A DNA stretch of 40,508 nt from assembly GCA_910578515.1 (NCBI GenBank), contig CAJTQR010000005.1, positions 320,944-361,451 of the forward strand, read 5' to 3'. The notes under the pieces are model-generated. The model did not search any database and had not been told where the DNA came from. It was given only the letters and a program-made list of their open reading frames with translations. The position numbers and the translations under genes are program-made. The stretch is from an uncultured Duncaniella sp. (lineage in GTDB: Bacteria; Bacteroidota; Bacteroidia; Bacteroidales; Muribaculaceae). Below are positions 7,230 to 14,875 of this stretch, piece after piece (position 1 is the first letter of the stretch; each line of letters starts with the position of its first letter).

Positions 7230-7685
7230 ATGGCAAACGAAATGAAATCATCAAACGCAGTTATGGATGTTGTCCGTAACTATATGGAGGAGCGTTGCGC
7301 AAGCGACCCTATCCTCGCTATCAAGTATGCAAATCCGGCGAAATCATTGGAAAAGGCTCTGAACTATGTGGCTTACGAGGTGCAGAAAAGCGGACTCACC
7401 ATTATGGACTCGGATAGCGTGTTCGGTCTAATCCTTCATTATTACGATGAAAATCTGGCGGATGTCCCCAATGTCAACTGCAAGATAGCGGTTGCAAAGG
7501 AACTCACCGATACCGAGAGAGCCGAAGCAAAGGAACAGGCTATGGAGCAGTACAAGGAGGAACAACTCCGTGAACTTCGCAGACAAAGCCAACCGAAGGC
7601 AACCGCACCCAAGCACACCGCCACCGCACCGAAAGCAGGTGAAGAAATCAATGTTCAACCCAATCTCTTCGGAGATGACTTCTAA
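7230..7685 (+). CDS. PcfK-like protein
   Basis: This 151-residue acidic, helical protein resembles the PcfK-like family, named after a gene of the enterococcal conjugative plasmid pCF10 and frequent in Bacteroidetes mobile elements next to PcfJ. An N-terminal helical domain (about 1-95) is followed by a long Glu/Gln/Arg-rich helix and a Pro/Ala-rich tail ending in NLFGDDF. The biochemical role is unknown. It lies 11 nt before the PcfJ-like gene, the canonical pair order, which strengthens the call. Confidence 0.75.
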   Translation: MANEMKSSNAVMDVVRNYMEERCASDPILAIKYANPAKSLEKALNYVAYEVQKSGLTIMDSDSVFGLILHYYDENLADVPNVNCKIAVAKELTDTERAEAKEQAMEQYKEEQLRELRRQSQPKATAPKHTATAPKAGEEINVQPNLFGDDF

Positions 7686-7696
7686 AGCATACGACT

Positions 7697-8959
7697 ATGA
7701 AACCGAGAAATAAGAAGCAAGAGCAGATATTGTCAATGAGTGGGCAGCTTCGCCCACTCACCACCGCCCAAAAGCAGTGGGCACTGACTCATACAATCGA
7801 CAACTATGCCCTTAAATTCAAGAAAGGGAAAGCCGTATGTCTGATATGCGGTCACGAATGGGAAGCCGAGGAAGGAATGTGCCGTTGTCCCCATTGTGGC
7901 GCAAAGGTCGAGGTCAAGGCTACCACCCAGCGAGTTGTAAGGGATAAGTCCTATTTTAACATCGTCACCGCAGTCAAGGGTTTTCAAGTAATCCGAATGT
8001 TTCTGATGATAGTGGAGTTACGCAAGGGTATGAAGGCAAATCCCGGCTTTGTTGAAATCGGTTCATATTGGATTGACAAGCACGGACACACCACCGTTGT
8101 AGGGCTTCAGCGCACATTGGGTCACTACATTGACTCATTCGCTTTCGGCTCTCCATTGGAAATCAGACACGACAATGACGCATTCTGGCACATCGCCAAC
8201 CAATGGGTCTATCCAAGGACAAAGGTCACTGACACCATCAAACGTAATGGCTACACAACCTTTACCTATGGCGCACACCCCGTGACGATGTTTCAGCAGT
8301 TGCTCACCAACCCCAAGGCTGAGACGCTGATTAAAGCCGGAGAGGAGGGATTGTTCCGCTACCTTTGCCAGCATCCTAAAGAGGTTGACAAATATTGGGA
8401 CACAATCAAGGTGGCACGCAGGGCAGGTTACAAGATTGACGACCCGCAGATTTGGTTTGACTACATCAAGATGTTGGATAGAATGGGCAGAGACCTCCAT
8501 TCCCCCACGTTGGTAGCACCCAAAGACCTTAAAGCCGTACACGATGAATATGTAGCAAAGGCTGAGCGTCAGCGTATCAAGGAGCAGAAAGAAAAAGACC
8601 GCAAGAGAGCGGAGGAAGATGAAACCAAGTTTGAGGAACTCAAAGGCAGATATGTCGGATTGGTGATGACTGACGGAGAAATCGTTGTCCATACCCTCAA
8701 CTCCGTAGCCGAGTATTACGATGAGGGAAGCCGTCAGCACATCTGCGTAGGTTCATCGTCCTACTACCTCAAAGAGAACACATTGGTATTCACCGCCAAA
8801 ATCAAGGACAAGACAATCGCCACGATTGAAATCTCCCTCAAAGACTACTCAATCATCCAATGCAGGGCATTCGCCAACAAGGTCTGCCAATATCAAGACC
8901 GCATTGCCCAAATCATCAGCGACAACATCAAGATGATAGCAGAGAGAAAGAGAGCATAA
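7697..8959 (+). CDS. PcfJ-like protein
   Basis: This 420-residue protein is of the PcfJ type. A treble-clef-like zinc ribbon lies near the N-terminus (CLICGHEW about residue 49, then CRCPHCGAK about residue 63). A large central helical part follows, then a charged helix rich in Lys/Arg/Glu (about 290-320), and the conserved C-terminal block with RQHICVGSSSYYLKEN and IIQCRAFANKV. PcfJ proteins occur on conjugative plasmids and elements beside PcfK; their mechanism is not established, though the zinc ribbon suggests nucleic acid contact. The start is the ATG at 7697. Confidence 0.8.
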   Translation: MKPRNKKQEQILSMSGQLRPLTTAQKQWALTHTIDNYALKFKKGKAVCLICGHEWEAEEGMCRCPHCGAKVEVKATTQRVVRDKSYFNIVTAVKGFQVIRMFLMIVELRKGMKANPGFVEIGSYWIDKHGHTTVVGLQRTLGHYIDSFAFGSPLEIRHDNDAFWHIANQWVYPRTKVTDTIKRNGYTTFTYGAHPVTMFQQLLTNPKAETLIKAGEEGLFRYLCQHPKEVDKYWDTIKVARRAGYKIDDPQIWFDYIKMLDRMGRDLHSPTLVAPKDLKAVHDEYVAKAERQRIKEQKEKDRKRAEEDETKFEELKGRYVGLVMTDGEIVVHTLNSVAEYYDEGSRQHICVGSSSYYLKENTLVFTAKIKDKTIATIEISLKDYSIIQCRAFANKVCQYQDRIAQIISDNIKMIAERKRA

Positions 8960-8968
8960 GTTTAACCC

Positions 8969-8993
8969 GACCTCCACCGCACCGGTGGAGGTC
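8969..8993 (+). other. Perfect 11-bp hairpin between PcfJ and next gene
   Basis: GACCTCCACCG (8969-8979) and CGGTGGAGGTC (8983-8993) pair perfectly around a CAC loop. There is no following T run, so it is more likely an mRNA-stabilising or attenuating structure than a simple terminator. Confidence 0.65.
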
Positions 8994-9009
8994 ACAATCA
9001 AAACATTAT

Positions 9010-9228
9010 ATGTGCAAATCTGAATATGACTTCCTAATTCCCAAGTTGGGACAAGAACTATACTCTAAAGCCTACAATCCATATCGCCCATATTCAAAGA
9101 AATTCCAATGGATATACGAATATCGTCATACCGATGGAGAATTATTCTCTGCAACAGCACCCACTCTTGAACTTTGTCGCCAATGGCGCGATGAATGGCT
9201 TGCAGAAAGGAGCAATAATAGCCAATAG
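9010..9228 (+). CDS. Small hypothetical protein downstream of PcfJ
   Basis: This is a 72-residue soluble protein from the ATG at 9010. It is rich in Tyr, Trp and charged residues (YRPYSKKFQWIYEYRH, WRDEWLAE), with no motif I can assign. It lies 50 nt after the PcfJ-like gene with a perfect hairpin between, and is followed closely by a terminator, so it is the last gene of the plus-strand run. Longer in-frame versions would overlap PcfJ and are unlikely. Small proteins in this position are typical element cargo. Confidence 0.6.
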   Translation: MCKSEYDFLIPKLGQELYSKAYNPYRPYSKKFQWIYEYRHTDGELFSATAPTLELCRQWRDEWLAERSNNSQ

Positions 9229-9242
9229 TCGTAATATCGCCA

Positions 9243-9279
9243 AGCGGAGCAACCCTGTGAAGAGTTGCTCCGCTGTTTT
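9243..9279 (+). terminator. Rho-independent terminator of the Pcf operon
   Basis: AGCGGAGCAAC (9243-9253) pairs with GTTGCTCCGCT (9264-9274), a GC-rich 11-bp stem with a 10-nt loop, followed by GTTTTA. It lies 14 nt after the last plus-strand stop. Confidence 0.8.
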
Positions 9280-9293
9280 ACGCTCAAATTCCT

Positions 9294-9321
9294 AAAAATT
9301 TCGGCCGCCTTTGGAGGCGGC
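9294..9321 (-). terminator. Rho-independent terminator of the 27-kb operon
   Basis: On the minus strand GCCGCCT (9321-9315) pairs with AGGCGGC (9310-9304) around a 4-nt loop, followed by a U-rich stretch (complement of the A run at 9294-9298). It sits 8 nt past the last minus-strand stop at 9330 and faces the plus-strand terminator at 9243, insulating the convergent units. Confidence 0.8.
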
Positions 9322-9329
9322 GAATACCA

Positions 9330-9668
9330 TTAGCAATCCATTGGATAACTTAATCCAACATGAGGTTCTGAAATTGGCAATTGTTCCTCCAACATAATAG
9401 TGAGATTTTCTTTAGTTACTACTGCTCCTACATCATCTGCAATTATAAGGTTTGCAATCAACATCTTTTCTTTTTCTTCGCCTGACAATTCAGTCCATGA
9501 TTTACTCTTATGAGTTTCCCAATAATCCCATGCAGAAATTTCAGTTTCTTTTTTGTATGCAATACCTGAAGCTACGCAGTACATCATTACAACTATAATG
9601 CAGATGAATACTATCGCAATAATACTGAAACCTAATATGATATATCCAATTGTTGCTAAAAAACTCAT
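9330..9668 (-). CDS. Small single-TM protein, last gene of the operon
   Basis: This 112-residue protein starts at the ATG at 9668, 20 nt after the previous stop; an in-frame ATG at 9701 would overlap that gene. One long hydrophobic stretch (about residues 2-36, GYIILGFSIIAIVFICIIVVMM within it) is followed by a soluble acidic tail of about 75 residues. No family is recognised. It ends right before the terminator at 9294-9321, so it marks the 3' end of the operon that begins with the SrfB-like gene. Confidence 0.6.
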   Translation of the reverse strand: MSFLATIGYIILGFSIIAIVFICIIVVMMYCVASGIAYKKETEISAWDYWETHKSKSWTELSGEEKEKMLIANLIIADDVGAVVTKENLTIMLEEQLPISEPHVGLSYPMDC

Positions 9669-9688
9669 GTATCGGTAGATTAAAAGAT

Positions 9689-10867
9689 TTATTTTATACA
9701 ATTTGTTCGCATTGCAAGGGTTATGGCTTCTCCGACTAAGGCTATATTGGCGAGAAGATAGCGTCGCTTACCATTCCATGATACTGTATGACCTGCGATT
9801 TCAGCGGTTTTTAGCATATGTTTTCGTAGGTCAGTGTCGTTGAAATATGTGGCACAGCCTATGCCGAAGGCTGTGCCTGATGGACTAAGCCCGAAGATTA
9901 TAGGCCCGGCATCCACATCCATTCCAAGAAAGCCTCTACCATCGGGATATTCCTTGAACCCTGTCAGCCATGAATCTTTCAGAAAGGCTTCTTTGAGATG
10001 TGAGTATTGCTCTTTAGCAAATTCCGAGTCTATCTGCGTGAGGTAATATGTGTTGAGAGTTGAATAGGATCCCTTGATTGGTGACAGTACAGAGGTGTTA
10101 CCATCAAGAGGGAGAAAAGAGCGGAGCAACCCTGTTTCGCTGTCAATCCATTCCGATTTAGCTCGTTGAATCCAACGGTTGACGGTGTTTTGGTATTTCC
10201 CATTGTTTAGCTGGGCATAATCTGTGAGCGCGACAATGGCAACGAGCATATCGGGTATGTATATGTCCTCACCGGGATATGTAGGAAGATTCATACATTC
10301 AGACTCCAGTATCCGGCGATTCATCGCTTTACAAAGTGAGTCATGGAGCGCGTTGTAATTATCACCTCCGCCGATTTTGCGATAGTTGCCTATCATCCAT
10401 GCCAAATGGCTCAGATATGATATATGGCTCTTATCTCCAGCAATCGAATCTAACGGATCTTCTCCCCAACGCATCTTGTCATATAGTCTCAGTTCCGGAG
10501 ATTTAACTATCTGAATGAGGCTATCTATCGTATTTATTGATTCCTGTTTGGTTTCGGGATAAAGAATCGAAATGTTAGAAAGAGCTTTTGAAAACATAGA
10601 GCAGGAATACAATGCCCATTCGCCTTGAAATTGCAGTCCCAATCCTCCCGGCATTTCCTTCAACAATTGACGTGGCTCAACGACAATTTTATCTACGAGC
10701 CAATTCTTTCGCTGAAGAATATCATTTTTCTCTTTCTGTTGGCTTCCAATGCTCCAACAACCCCAAACTACCCATGCCACTTTTATCAGCACAAGTACAA
10801 CCATACTGACAAGCAAAATTTTATGTCTGAGTATCCAACATTTTATTTTACTTAGAATTTGTGCCAT
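9689..10867 (-). CDS. Membrane-anchored helical protein, possible alpha-toroid
   Basis: This 392-residue protein has an N-terminal TM segment (about residues 17-37, LLVSMVVLVLIKVAWVVWGC) and a long helical extracytoplasmic part. The motifs SYLSHLAWMIGNYRK, LPTYPGEDIYIPDMLVAIVAL and GAYST-like blocks (KGSYSTLNTYYL, SPSGTAFGIGCA) recall alpha/alpha-toroid folds found in some glycan- or terpene-acting enzymes. This is a fold guess, not a family assignment. It lies 27 nt after the SanA-like gene and before a small TM protein, in the distal part of the operon. An envelope role is likely from topology alone. Confidence 0.55.
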   Translation of the reverse strand: MAQILSKIKCWILRHKILLVSMVVLVLIKVAWVVWGCWSIGSQQKEKNDILQRKNWLVDKIVVEPRQLLKEMPGGLGLQFQGEWALYSCSMFSKALSNISILYPETKQESINTIDSLIQIVKSPELRLYDKMRWGEDPLDSIAGDKSHISYLSHLAWMIGNYRKIGGGDNYNALHDSLCKAMNRRILESECMNLPTYPGEDIYIPDMLVAIVALTDYAQLNNGKYQNTVNRWIQRAKSEWIDSETGLLRSFLPLDGNTSVLSPIKGSYSTLNTYYLTQIDSEFAKEQYSHLKEAFLKDSWLTGFKEYPDGRGFLGMDVDAGPIIFGLSPSGTAFGIGCATYFNDTDLRKHMLKTAEIAGHTVSWNGKRRYLLANIALVGEAITLAMRTNCIK

Positions 10868-10894
10868 ACAGAGTCTTTTTCAAGTGACAAGATA

Positions 10895-12220
10895 TTACTG
10901 TTTTACTTTCAGTATAACAAAATTTGAGGCGTAAGGGAGCGGTTTATCGTGAAGGTATTTGGGAGAGGACTCATCGGCATTGACGCGGTAGAAGCAGTAG
11001 TTCCAACCTTGTCCCATGTCGGTGTAAAGAGCCTCTTTTACACCTTGTGAGAGTAAGGCGTTGATAAAGTTGCCGAAGGTAACAATGCCTTGGCTTTCAT
11101 ATAGAGCCAACTGGTTTTCTTTGTTGAGGCATAGGGCACGGAAAACGTTCTTGTTGCCCAATTTTCGAGCTGTCTTTACAGCTTTACTATGGTGTATCAT
11201 CATTTCCTGTGCAAAGCCCATTCCTCCTTCTCTTGCTGCCTTTTCCATTGCTGATTGATAATCGTCATAGAAGAACTGTGGGCCGGAAAGTGGTGACCAT
11301 GTGAAAGCACCGGTGTTTCGCTTGCAACGGTAACCTCTATATATCTTGCCTCCCGAAACATGGTTCCCGGCTATATTGATGTGTCCTTTGCCTGATGTTG
11401 ACCCCGGGAAAGATCCTGCAAAAGCCAAAACGATAGAATCGTTGTCGGCTGAGGGTATCTCACCGCAAATCATATCCATAGTTAAACGACTCATATCTGG
11501 CTTCAGGCAAATTAAATCTCCATATTCTGTTTGTATATGTGATTCTAACAAGAACTCCAATTTTGACTCAGTGAAATCATAGACCATAGACTCCTTAATG
11601 TCGGGTTGCACACCTCTGGTGATGTCTATGAAAAGTTTCACGCGAGCAAGAACCTCGCGCCCGCGGTTGCGCCACCAGGATGTACGCCGACCGGGAGTCT
11701 TTGCATTATATCCGATTGCATCTATTCCAAGATATTTGGCTTGATACAAGGCACGCTCGTTATGATATTCCTGCGAAATTATTACGATTGAGTCCTGCCG
11801 ATACACATCACGCATCTTAGCAACGGAGTTAAGCGTGCGAGTGCCGTCATAGTCAAGAACTATGTGGATTGAATCGACGCCCTGCTTTATCAGAGAATCA
11901 CGCATCGCAACTGGCTCATCATATCCATTCTCTGTATTGCGATAATCGCCACCACTGACTACAAGCCAATCAACCTTTCCGGAATTATACAACTCGGCAG
12001 CAGCCTTTATCCTATGGTCAAAGTAATAGTTGCGCCGGCCATTCCAAATTGAAATTGGCGATGTGCCAAGCACAAGACCAACCTTACGATGTGGAATGTT
12101 TTCAACATCGTCATAAAGTCTGTCCTTAGCGGCATGGTCAACCATTCGGTCACAAACAATCATCATGCCTATAATCAGAGCCAATATAGACCCTATACAA
12201 ATAGCAATCTTCTTTTTCAT
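10895..12220 (-). CDS. SanA/YdcF-type DUF218 protein with C-terminal extension
   Basis: This 441-residue protein has an N-terminal TM anchor (about residues 5-24). A DUF218/SanA-like domain follows (about 40-200): VGLVLGTSPISIWNGRRNYYFDHRI, VDWLVVSGGDYRNT, VAMRDSLIKQGV, LDYDGTRTLNSV and SQEYHNERALYQAKYLGI. SanA and relatives act on envelope integrity and vancomycin exclusion in Enterobacteriaceae; their chemistry is unclear. The remaining 230 residues are an extension that typical SanA proteins lack, with a GSFPGSTSGKGHINIAGNH block and a C-terminal YTDMGQGWNYCFYRV. The extension's function is unknown. It is followed 27 nt later by the toroid-like gene. Confidence 0.7.
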   Translation of the reverse strand: MKKKIAICIGSILALIIGMMIVCDRMVDHAAKDRLYDDVENIPHRKVGLVLGTSPISIWNGRRNYYFDHRIKAAAELYNSGKVDWLVVSGGDYRNTENGYDEPVAMRDSLIKQGVDSIHIVLDYDGTRTLNSVAKMRDVYRQDSIVIISQEYHNERALYQAKYLGIDAIGYNAKTPGRRTSWWRNRGREVLARVKLFIDITRGVQPDIKESMVYDFTESKLEFLLESHIQTEYGDLICLKPDMSRLTMDMICGEIPSADNDSIVLAFAGSFPGSTSGKGHINIAGNHVSGGKIYRGYRCKRNTGAFTWSPLSGPQFFYDDYQSAMEKAAREGGMGFAQEMMIHHSKAVKTARKLGNKNVFRALCLNKENQLALYESQGIVTFGNFINALLSQGVKEALYTDMGQGWNYCFYRVNADESSPKYLHDKPLPYASNFVILKVKQ

Positions 12221-12239
12221 GTAGTGGGCGTTTGATACA

Positions 12240-12548
12240 TCATTCCGGAGAACCAGATAATTCTAAGTATGATGGACCTCGCATGACTTTATCAGGGAGA
12301 ATATCTTGTAATTGATTAGTCATAATAAGATGCGCAAAATAACGTCTCGCATCGTTACATCCTTTGTTTAGGCTTTTTTCAAGCCAATACCAAGCCCGTA
12401 AAAGATCTTTGGGAGTACCTAATCCTTCACCATACATAACTGCAAGACTATATTGAGCTTCAGCACATCCCCATTCTGCTGAAGACTGGAAAAGAATTAT
12501 TGCTTTAGAATAGTCTTTAATCGTCTCCACCCACAAATGTTTGCCCAT
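12240..12548 (-). CDS. Sel1-repeat protein, 3' fragment after frameshift
   Basis: This 102-residue frame continues the Sel1 repeats of the gene just upstream (AEWGCAEAQYSLAVMYGEGLGTPKDLLRAWYWLEKSL is a complete Sel1 unit). Read in its own frame, it extends upstream of the ATG at 12548 as K-A-A-C-N-M-G, which is what the broken repeat at the end of the 285-residue frame should continue with. It is therefore most likely the C-terminal part of one protein of about 376 residues, expressed either by a -1 shift at 12560-12569 or not at all. Confidence 0.6.
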   Translation of the reverse strand: MGKHLWVETIKDYSKAIILFQSSAEWGCAEAQYSLAVMYGEGLGTPKDLLRAWYWLEKSLNKGCNDARRYFAHLIMTNQLQDILPDKVMRGPSYLELSGSPE

Positions 12549-13354
12549 GTTGCAGGCTGCTTTTTGTATCCTAAGTCTATGGCTTGCTGTTGCAATTCCA
12601 TTCCTTTTTGTTTGTCTGTTTTGAAAAGTCCCGTACCCCAGTTGTTCAGAGCATCCGGTTCGCCGACTTTAGCAGCATCTTCTATGATTTTCTTATGGTT
12701 TATCGCATATTTTGATGACTCGTCAGTTGGTTCTGCGATTTTTATAATGTCGTTTTCTTCCACTAAATTATTGAAAATCGACTTCTCTCGTTCTTCTTCT
12801 GATGAGCATTGGGCATAATCCAACCAAGCCCAATATTTAGCTATGGTCTTATTCTTTTCTACACCCTCTCCATCATAGTAGATCCATGCCATTCGACTAT
12901 ATGATGGCGCATAGCCTAATTCTGCGGCCTTGCGAAATAAAGGAAAACTCTCCTTGATTGGGTCCTTACCTGATATATCTCCTCGATGGATGCTTATCCC
13001 CAAATTATATAGGGATTGGCGTTCCCCTTGTTCGGCTGCTTTTTGAAGCCAATACAACACGTCGGGAGATGCATCATCGGGCTTTCTCATAAGCCACATA
13101 GCATAAAATAGTTGTGCCACTTCATGACCTCTTTCCGCAGCCATTTTACAGTAGTGTAATGCTCGGTTCTCATCGGTAACCAACCCATATTCTCCATATT
13201 GAAAAGCTAACGATAAACGGTACAGTTCGTCCGCTATTAAATCCTCTTCATCGGCTTTCAGAAGCAACCCAATGTATGGATTAAGGCACTCCACTTCAGC
13301 CGAAGACAAGAGTCCCTTAAAAATTAGATTTCCAAGTTTGTTTAGAATTCCCAT
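12497..13354 (-). CDS. Sel1-repeat protein, 5' part (frameshifted gene)
   Basis: This 285-residue cytoplasmic protein of Sel1-like TPR repeats shows units such as AAERGHEVAQLFYAMWLM, AAEQGERQSLYNLGISIHRG and AAELGYAPSYSRMAWIYYDGEG. Sel1 repeats are protein-interaction scaffolds. The last residues (after AIDLGYKK) lose the repeat pattern because the frame shifts at a five-A tract on the minus strand (plus-strand T run 12561-12565). Adding one base, or a -1 slip at C-AAA-AAG, restores a continuous Sel1 repeat with the frame that ends at 12240. No signal peptide is present, unlike the other Sel1 gene of the operon. Confidence 0.7.
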   Translation of the reverse strand: MGILNKLGNLIFKGLLSSAEVECLNPYIGLLLKADEEDLIADELYRLSLAFQYGEYGLVTDENRALHYCKMAAERGHEVAQLFYAMWLMRKPDDASPDVLYWLQKAAEQGERQSLYNLGISIHRGDISGKDPIKESFPLFRKAAELGYAPSYSRMAWIYYDGEGVEKNKTIAKYWAWLDYAQCSSEEEREKSIFNNLVEENDIIKIAEPTDESSKYAINHKKIIEDAAKVGEPDALNNWGTGLFKTDKQKGMELQQQAIDLGYKKQPATWANICGWRRLKTILKQ

Positions 13355-13378
13355 AGTTCTCTTTTTATGCTATATGAT

Positions 13379-14671
13379 TCATTCTGAAGGATGTGATTGA
13401 TTGGAACAAACTCGAGCAATATATTCTAACTCCTGAACCGCAAAATCATGACAAGCAGGAGACTCTTTTAATTGCTCAAGGAGATTACGAGCCTTATCCC
13501 ACATTTTATAGTCAATAAAGAGATATGCTAATCGACGGCATAGAAAATCATAGAAGTAAGATGTTTCTTCTGAATCAATCTTCTTGGTGCCATCGTTAAA
13601 CTCACGAAGATAGTGTTGAACTATGTTCATTGAACGAGGGTCGCCATTGTTAACTAAGGCATTGATATATTCAATGATGTATTTCGTATTATCCGAACCC
13701 TGAATTATATCGAGATAATAGACTGCGCGGTCGTATTGTTCCATTTCATTGAAACAGAAGCCAATATTAAAGCACGTCTCATTAAATATCTCATGTAGGT
13801 TATCGTAATCAGTGACAACATCTGTTTTTAGATGTTCATATACCTTTATCAAAGACATTAGCGCATCTGCATAACGTTTCTCACTAACAAGCCACCTGCC
13901 ATATCCGAAGTCATATCCTAAATTCTTGGAATATGTAATCCCTTCTAACACTGTTTGTTCCTCTTTTGTGAGTTCTTCTCCTCGGTTTGTTTTATCAACA
14001 AGAGCCTGTTCGATAATATCATATTTCTTCAACTTATCGTCAGGTGAAACTATGTCATATCCGAGTATGAAACTGGTTGTGAAAGGCTGATTCTTAGAAT
14101 GAGTAGTTCTGAAATCATCCGGACTGGAGAAGTTAGGAATCATTACAGATACGCGCATATATGCTGTCTCGTGCATGAATGGTCCAAGTCCTCTAAGATA
14201 GAGGATTATTGAGTTGTCAGTGCATAACTTTGACTTATCATTTTTGCTTTCTTGATTATCAAATATTATGTTCCCTGATCGATATGAGATTACCAACGTT
14301 GTGTTTTCACCTGTTTTAGGAACCGTCTCGCCTTTATCATTTGTATAAAGTATAGCCTTATATGGCTGATAAGCGAGAACACGCTGAGGCTCTGTGATAA
14401 TTTCAGTCCGATCATTGCTGCCAAATTCCCCACGGCTCACGATTGTCATCGAACCAATATCCGCAAGGTTTATATTCAGCAGTTCTTTCAGAATATAACC
14501 TAACGTAATCTGTTCAGTTTCAGATGAACGCTTCACGGATGCTTGCTGATGTCTGAACTTGGCTTCATTCAACAAGAACGAATCCCAAAACCAATCACTG
14601 ACAATATTTTGCCCCTGCGAGGGCTCCTCGGTGACGGTCTTCTTTTTGCTAAAACGATCAAATAATCCCAT
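13379..14671 (-). CDS. Hypothetical cytoplasmic protein with C-terminal TPR-like repeats
   Basis: This 430-residue protein, starting MGLFDRFSKKK, has no signal peptide. The N-terminal half (about 25-215) is beta-rich and unassigned, with blocks such as SMTIVSRGEFGS and ILYLRGLGPFMHETAYMRVSVMIPNF. The C-terminal half shows TPR-like helices, for example YGRWLVSEKRYADALMSLIK and CFNIGFCFNEMEQYDRAVYYL. It follows a 200-bp gap holding a remnant of a DUF1810 gene, so the distal part of the operon may have been added from here. It is probably a soluble interaction protein; I cannot name the family. Confidence 0.6.
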   Translation of the reverse strand: MGLFDRFSKKKTVTEEPSQGQNIVSDWFWDSFLLNEAKFRHQQASVKRSSETEQITLGYILKELLNINLADIGSMTIVSRGEFGSNDRTEIITEPQRVLAYQPYKAILYTNDKGETVPKTGENTTLVISYRSGNIIFDNQESKNDKSKLCTDNSIILYLRGLGPFMHETAYMRVSVMIPNFSSPDDFRTTHSKNQPFTTSFILGYDIVSPDDKLKKYDIIEQALVDKTNRGEELTKEEQTVLEGITYSKNLGYDFGYGRWLVSEKRYADALMSLIKVYEHLKTDVVTDYDNLHEIFNETCFNIGFCFNEMEQYDRAVYYLDIIQGSDNTKYIIEYINALVNNGDPRSMNIVQHYLREFNDGTKKIDSEETSYFYDFLCRRLAYLFIDYKMWDKARNLLEQLKESPACHDFAVQELEYIARVCSNQSHPSE

Positions 14672-14673
14672 TT

Positions 14674-14853
14674 CTATATCTCTAATTGTTTTAATGTTTT
14701 ACAATCTTTGTTCCCATCGAAGAATTTTATGAGAACATCGTTGAAAATATCATTTGGTGATACTATATCAAACAATGTCATACATGAACGTAGTTTCATA
14801 TCATCGGGGGTACCGAAGATGCGATGAGCGTCATTAGTATCAAGTTTGATGAA
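14674..14853 (-). pseudogene. C-terminal remnant of a DUF1810-family gene
   Basis: One minus-strand frame here reads 59 residues to a TAG at 14674-14676, without a proper start, and matches the C-terminal half of DUF1810 (calpastatin-like) proteins: RIFGTPDDMKLRSCMTLF followed by VLIKFFDGNKDCKTLKQL. The N-terminal half is missing; an in-frame TGA at 14854-14856 and the end of the WD40 gene lie directly upstream. The family match is from memory of the conserved block. It fills most of the only sizeable gap in the operon and looks like a deletion or recombination scar. Confidence 0.6.
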
Positions 14854-14875
14854 TCAATGATATGTGAGAGTTTCT

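Noticed and set aside
8860..9228. Longer 122-codon version of the small gene after PcfJ
   Set aside because: It would overlap the conserved 3' end of the PcfJ gene by about 100 nt and cross a hairpin. The ATG at 9010 is the better start.
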